Below, one piece after another: positions 9,303 through 12,128 of a DNA stretch of 12,128 nt. Under the pieces are notes generated by a model. It searched no databases, was not told the DNA's origin, and worked only from the letters and a program-made list of their open reading frames with translations. The position numbers and the translations under genes were made by a program. The stretch lies in contig DBFP01000051.1 in assembly GCA_002294405.1 (NCBI GenBank), positions 68,657 to 80,784 of the forward strand, read 5' to 3'. How positions within the stretch are numbered: the first letter of the stretch is position 1; each line of letters begins with the position of its first letter. This DNA comes from Anaerolineales bacterium UBA877. Its GTDB lineage: Bacteria > Chloroflexota > Anaerolineae > Anaerolineales > Villigracilaceae.

Positions 9303-9797
9303 TTACGACTTCACCTTGATGACCATTCCTCCTGTCATAAGCTTTAATGCCACCGGAGCCGTTTCAAAAATCGCATTTGGTGTCCCAGCTGCAGCCCATA
9401 TTTGCTCATATTGAAGCAAGTCTTCATCAATATAAGTCTCCAATGGGCGTACATGACCGATGGGTGGGACACCACCGATGGCAAATCCAGTCGCGCCACG
9501 CACGAAATCAGCGTCCGCACGTCCGATGGGTTCACCAACAGTTTGGCTCAAGCGATTTTCATCCACCCGATTTGCTCCGCTTGTAAGAACGAGCACAGGT
9601 TTACCCGAGGCCAATCCCTGGAAAACCAGCGATTTGACTATTTGTCCGACCTGGCAACCTACACGGGCTGCCGCTTCGGCAGAAGTGCGGGTACTGTCTT
9701 CGTATTCGATAACCTTGTAATCAAATCCCAAGACATGCAAGGCATCCACCACTTTTTGAATTGATGGGTTAATAGTATTCTTATTAGCGACAGTCAT
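9303..9797 (-). CDS. YbaK/EbsC-family aminoacyl-tRNA deacylase
   Basis: Predicted 164-residue YbaK/EbsC-domain protein. Characterised members hydrolyse mischarged tRNAs in trans, such as Cys-tRNA(Pro) (YbaK) or Ala-tRNA(Pro). Visible family features: an N-terminal helix, YEDSTRTSAEAAA, GQIVKSLVF with the conserved Lys55, VLVLTSGANRVDENRL, DFVRGATGFAIGGVPPIGH, and a glycine-containing C-terminal segment. This subgroup (TGFAIGGVPPIGH) differs from E. coli YbaK in detail, so the tRNA substrate is not assigned. ATG 9797 is chosen because GAGGA lies just before it; the in-frame TTG at 9809 would place that Shine-Dalgarno inside the gene. The start overlaps the end of the methyltransferase gene by 14 bases, which suggests translational coupling; it is the last gene of the minus-strand operon and ends at the bidirectional terminator. 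Confidence 0.88.
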   Translation of the reverse strand: MTVANKNTINPSIQKVVDALHVLGFDYKVIEYEDSTRTSAEAAARVGCQVGQIVKSLVFQGLASGKPVLVLTSGANRVDENRLSQTVGEPIGRADADFVRGATGFAIGGVPPIGHVRPLETYIDEDLLQYEQIWAAAGTPNAIFETAPVALKLMTGGMVIKVKS

Positions 9798-10425
9798 GTT
9801 TCCTCGCAAGGATCATCACAATTGGAAGACCCCATAAATCCTTTTGTATGGTTTCAACCAGCTCAAAACCAGAGTTCGTGAGATACCGATCGACGGGAAT
9901 AGGTCTGCAATCCACAATCGAAGGCAGACGGTTGTGGACCCAATCATAAATATTAACTGCCAGGCTGTCTTTTTTCATCAGGGACACGATCGCCAGTCGA
10001 CCATTATTGCAAAGTACGCGTTTGCACTCGTTAAGGACAATTGTGATTTCAGGTTCGTTAAAGAGTTCCAGGGTGAAACTGATAAAAATCGCATTGAAAA
10101 AACCTGAAGTAAAGGGTAACTTAATACCATCCCCTTGCACCAGATTCACGCAGTTTGAAATCCTTGTATGGATCATTGTTATTCTGGCAACCTTGATCAT
10201 CCCCTCGGAGAGATCAATTCCATAGACGCTCCCTCCTTCCACTAAGGAATATGCCAGGGTAACAAGGTTCCTTCCGGTGCCAAATCCAATTTCCAGCACG
10301 TTCTCCCCCGATTGTATTTTTAGCATTTGCACGCCGATATCTGAAAATTGCTTCTCTGTCCCGGAAAACCAATCGTACCAGCGGCTCAAGCGGTTGTAAT
10401 TTATGCGGGTGGAGGAGTGACTCAT
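9784..10425 (-). CDS. Class I SAM-dependent methyltransferase (UbiE-like, Methyltransf_11/25 type)
   Basis: Predicted 213-residue methyltransferase that transfers a methyl group from S-adenosylmethionine to an unknown acceptor. The N-terminus NYNRLSRWYDWFSG is the kind seen in UbiE/COQ5-like and phospholipid methyltransferases. Motif I is VLEIGFGTGRN (43-53), the acidic ribose-binding residue is in GIDLSEGMI (Asp71), motif II/III is QGDGIKLPF (Asp99), and FNAIFISFTLELF is the following strand. The start at 10425 is firm because its ATG overlaps the Nudix stop as ATGA; an upstream open frame to 10524 would run deep into the Nudix gene. The C-terminus overlaps the ybaK-like gene. Quinone biosynthesis is possible, but no quinone gene is nearby, so the substrate is open. 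Confidence 0.85.
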   Translation of the reverse strand: MSHSSTRINYNRLSRWYDWFSGTEKQFSDIGVQMLKIQSGENVLEIGFGTGRNLVTLAYSLVEGGSVYGIDLSEGMIKVARITMIHTRISNCVNLVQGDGIKLPFTSGFFNAIFISFTLELFNEPEITIVLNECKRVLCNNGRLAIVSLMKKDSLAVNIYDWVHNRLPSIVDCRPIPVDRYLTNSGFELVETIQKDLWGLPIVMILARKHDCR

Positions 10426-10913
10426 CGAATGAATGCTGCTTCTTGTGGTTCCAAGGCATCCCGAATATGTTTTGCGTGACCATGAAACAGATCCATAATC
10501 ACCGCGTTGCGAATCGGGATCCATTGAATTGATGTTGTTTCGCTGCTAAGGATGGGTTCACCGCTTAGCAGTCGCACCACAAAATTCACAACAATAATAT
10601 GGACTTTTGTACCGTCCGGGTAAACGATTAAACTATCTGGATCAGAGTAAATTCCTGACAATCGGTTCACTCGAACTTTCAGTCCGGTTTCTTCCCAAAC
10701 TTCACGTTCACATCCCTCAGCAACGGATTCACCTGCCTCGATCATCCCACCAGGAAGACACCACATACCGTTGTCGGTCCGACGGGTAAGCAAAATATTA
10801 ATGCGTTCATCGTCGAAAAGCACTGCTGAACAACCCAATCGGAGTATGCCAAGTTTTCCCACGTGATCACCATGAAGTATATGGGTCATGTGAGTCGAGT
10901 GAGATGTGGTCAT
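10422..10913 (-). CDS. Nudix hydrolase
   Basis: A 163-residue Nudix protein. It should hydrolyse a nucleoside-diphosphate-linked compound in a Mg2+-dependent way. Residues 56-78 are a perfect 23-residue Nudix box (GX5EX7REUXEEXGU), with Gly56, Glu62, Arg70, Glu71, Glu74, Glu75 and Gly77, preceded by RTDNGMWCLPG, the W-x-L-P-G strand common in MutT-like and ADP-ribose-type members. A later stretch IIVVNFVVRLLSGEP and ETTSIQWIP is the usual second half of the fold. The His-rich N-terminus (about 20 residues) is longer than the minimal domain. ATG 10913 overlaps the pirin stop as ATGA, and its own stop overlaps the methyltransferase ATG the same way. Substrate (oxidised nucleotide, NDP-sugar, ADP-ribose) cannot be told from sequence. 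Confidence 0.93.
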   Translation of the reverse strand: MTTSHSTHMTHILHGDHVGKLGILRLGCSAVLFDDERINILLTRRTDNGMWCLPGGMIEAGESVAEGCEREVWEETGLKVRVNRLSGIYSDPDSLIVYPDGTKVHIIVVNFVVRLLSGEPILSSETTSIQWIPIRNAVIMDLFHGHAKHIRDALEPQEAAFIR

Positions 10914-11773
10914 CCCAATCTCTTCGGACCTTCATAAACGAAGGAGCCATTTTTTAAATCATCCAATGCCTGTTGGATTTCTTGGCGCGTATTCATGACA
11001 AATGGTCCGTAGGGGACAATTGGTTCCATAAAAGGGAGACCTGCCATTAGCATGAAATGCAACTTCGAAACGCCCGCCCTAGCCTCGATTTGGCTTCCAG
11101 CACCAAAGACGACCATGTTGACTGCTGTGACTTCTGTTTCCCCGATTATCCCCCCTCCAGCATAAATATATGCCAGGACGGTATGTCCCACACTTACCGG
11201 CTGATAATAGCTGGCTCCTGCACTGAGCTGCACATCCAAATAAAGCGGGCTGGCTGCTATCCCCGTTACCGGACCCTGAAAACTTTCCACTTTCCCAGCG
11301 ATCACCCGAACACGGCATCCTTTATTTTCAAATATCGGGATTGTGCTTGATTTAACCTCCTGGTAACGTGGAGGGGACATTTTTAATGATGCAGGCAGGT
11401 TGACCCATAGCTGAAACCCGTCAATGATCCCTTCAGGTCCCCTGAGGGGCATCTCCTCATGCAGGATGCCTCCTCCCGCAGTCATCCATTGGACATCACC
11501 AGGTCCAATGGATCCAGAATTACCCAAACTGTCACGGTGGTTGACGCTTCCCTTAATAATATATGTTACCGTTTCAATACCACGGTGGGGATGCATCGGG
11601 AATCCCCGGATTGGTCCTTCTGCCGGATCATTAAACGCGAAATGATCAAATAATAAAAAGGGGTCATAACGGTTTGATGCCTGTGGAGAAATAGAACGGC
11701 GTAAAAGAACCCCAGCGCCTTCCATGACATATTTTGGTTCGATAATTTCGCTTATGGTACGACGTCCATTCAT
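10910..11773 (-). CDS. Pirin family protein (bicupin)
   Basis: A 287-residue pirin, a two-domain cupin that binds a single metal, usually iron, in the N-terminal half. The family metal ligands are present: His61 and His63 in GFPMHPHRGIETVTY and His105 and Glu107 in GGGILHEEMP. The N-terminal YDPFLLFDHF, the central DGFQLWVNLP and the C-terminal EPIVPYGPFVMNTRQEI are also typical. Some pirins have quercetin 2,3-dioxygenase activity and others are regulators; nothing here decides between these. ATG 11773 begins the family-like region. Only 40 AT-rich bases separate it from the upstream NBR1-type gene, so it may be co-transcribed with it; I see no convincing promoter in that gap. Its stop overlaps the Nudix start by four bases. 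Confidence 0.93.
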   Translation of the reverse strand: MNGRRTISEIIEPKYVMEGAGVLLRRSISPQASNRYDPFLLFDHFAFNDPAEGPIRGFPMHPHRGIETVTYIIKGSVNHRDSLGNSGSIGPGDVQWMTAGGGILHEEMPLRGPEGIIDGFQLWVNLPASLKMSPPRYQEVKSSTIPIFENKGCRVRVIAGKVESFQGPVTGIAASPLYLDVQLSAGASYYQPVSVGHTVLAYIYAGGGIIGETEVTAVNMVVFGAGSQIEARAGVSKLHFMLMAGLPFMEPIVPYGPFVMNTRQEIQQALDDLKNGSFVYEGPKRLG

Positions 11774-11813
11774 ATCTATTTTTACGGGTTAAATATTAAA
11801 TTATGCATAGAAA

Positions 11814-12128
11814 TTATTGAACAACTATTTTAATCAGGAACGATTCCCCAAATGGAAAGCCTTGATCATCAAAAGCCTGCCATTCACTAAAGTATTCCCC
11901 AGGTTCAGCAGGTGCATTAAAAATTACTCGTATAACAGCGGTTAATCCAGCACGAGCTGGGAAGAGAGCCTGTTCGGGAGACACTCCAAGTCCATTTCCG
12001 TCAACCAATCTCAAGCGATAATGACTGTCCCAGTTACAAGATCCTGAGTTTTGTACAAGCCACTGTTTATCAAGTATGCTCCCGGGGGCAACAATGGAAT
12101 TATCGGGAATGGTCAAATCATCTTTAAA
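11814..12128 (-). CDS. Protein with NBR1-type Ig-like (FW) domain, C-terminal part (5' end outside window)
   Basis: The minus-strand frame is open from the window edge to a TAA at 11816-11814, giving the last 104 residues. They form one NBR1-type Ig-like domain (also called the four-tryptophan or FW domain): DDLTIPDNSIVAPG, KQWLVQNSGSCNWDSHYRL with the W-x-x-x-N-x-G-x-C-x-W core, GVSPEQALFPARAG, FNAPAEPGEYFSEWQAFDD and GFPFGESFLIKIVV. In bacteria such domains are common in exported proteins and lipoproteins, often C-terminal, and are abundant in Chloroflexota; in eukaryotes the domain occurs in the autophagy receptor NBR1. A TTG at 12116 is in frame, but the domain's first strand lies before it, so it is not the start. 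The N-terminal part, which would decide the role, is not visible. Confidence 0.8.
   Translation of the reverse strand, partial: FKDDLTIPDNSIVAPGSILDKQWLVQNSGSCNWDSHYRLRLVDGNGLGVSPEQALFPARAGLTAVIRVIFNAPAEPGEYFSEWQAFDDQGFPFGESFLIKIVVQ

Noticed and set aside
9784..10524. Longer methyltransferase starting at 10524
   Set aside because: The extra 33 residues lie inside the Nudix gene and have no family similarity, whereas ATG 10425 gives an ATGA junction and the typical methyltransferase N-terminus.
11774..11813. Promoter for pirin in the gap after the NBR1-type gene
   Set aside because: The stretch is AT-rich and offers several -10-like hexamers (for example CATAAT on the minus strand), but none has a credible -35 box at 16-18 bases.

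Overview
The window looks like a chromosomal stretch of a Chloroflexota bacterium, most likely of the Anaerolineae. I infer this from protein style, not from a marker gene: two lipoproteins in which the lipobox cysteine is followed by Thr/Pro-rich linkers, an NBR1-type Ig-like domain protein, a formylglycine-generating-enzyme-like lipoprotein, and an adenosine kinase that closely resembles the actinobacterial (Mycobacterium) type. I see no tRNA, rRNA, insertion sequence, CRISPR array, phage or conjugation gene. Coding density is high and all genes look intact apart from the two cut by the window ends.

Layout. (1) 1-246, plus strand: the 3' part of a DUF167/YggU-family gene. (2) 296-2722, minus strand: a large lipoprotein made of TPR-like repeats with a C-terminal lytic transglycosylase domain. 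Its promoter is close to consensus and places the transcript start about 3 bases before the ATG. (3) 2843-6191, plus strand: a three-gene S-adenosylmethionine by-product operon, mtnA, adenosine kinase and ahcY. The last two genes overlap by ATGA and a strong intrinsic terminator follows. (4) 6320-7183, plus strand: an FGE/SUMF1-fold lipoprotein without the FGE cysteine pair. (5) 7394-9250, plus strand: the ribosome-associated GTPase TypA/BipA. (6) A symmetric bidirectional terminator separates typA from a minus-strand operon, 12128 down to 9303: NBR1-type Ig-like domain protein (5' end off the window), pirin, Nudix hydrolase, class I methyltransferase and YbaK/EbsC-type deacylase. The last four genes overlap (4, 4 and 14 bases).

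How the genes work together. AhcY cleaves S-adenosylhomocysteine, the inhibitory product of methyl transfer, to homocysteine and adenosine. The adenosine kinase removes adenosine as AMP, which pulls the reversible AhcY reaction forward. MtnA acts on the ribose part of methylthioadenosine (or 5'-deoxyadenosine) after phosphorolysis. The operon therefore gathers enzymes for the nucleoside wastes of SAM metabolism. The minus-strand operon combines a cupin, a nucleotide-cleaning hydrolase, a methyltransferase and a tRNA-editing-type protein. Its tight overlaps imply coordinated translation, but no single pathway is evident.

The window is mostly ordinary housekeeping sequence. I did not find a convincing new system. 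The points most worth a second look are regulatory: the likely leaderless lipoprotein transcript, the hairpin in the mtnA leader, and the Met-Glu-stop mini-ORF with a hairpin-masked ribosome binding site ahead of the adenosine kinase gene.
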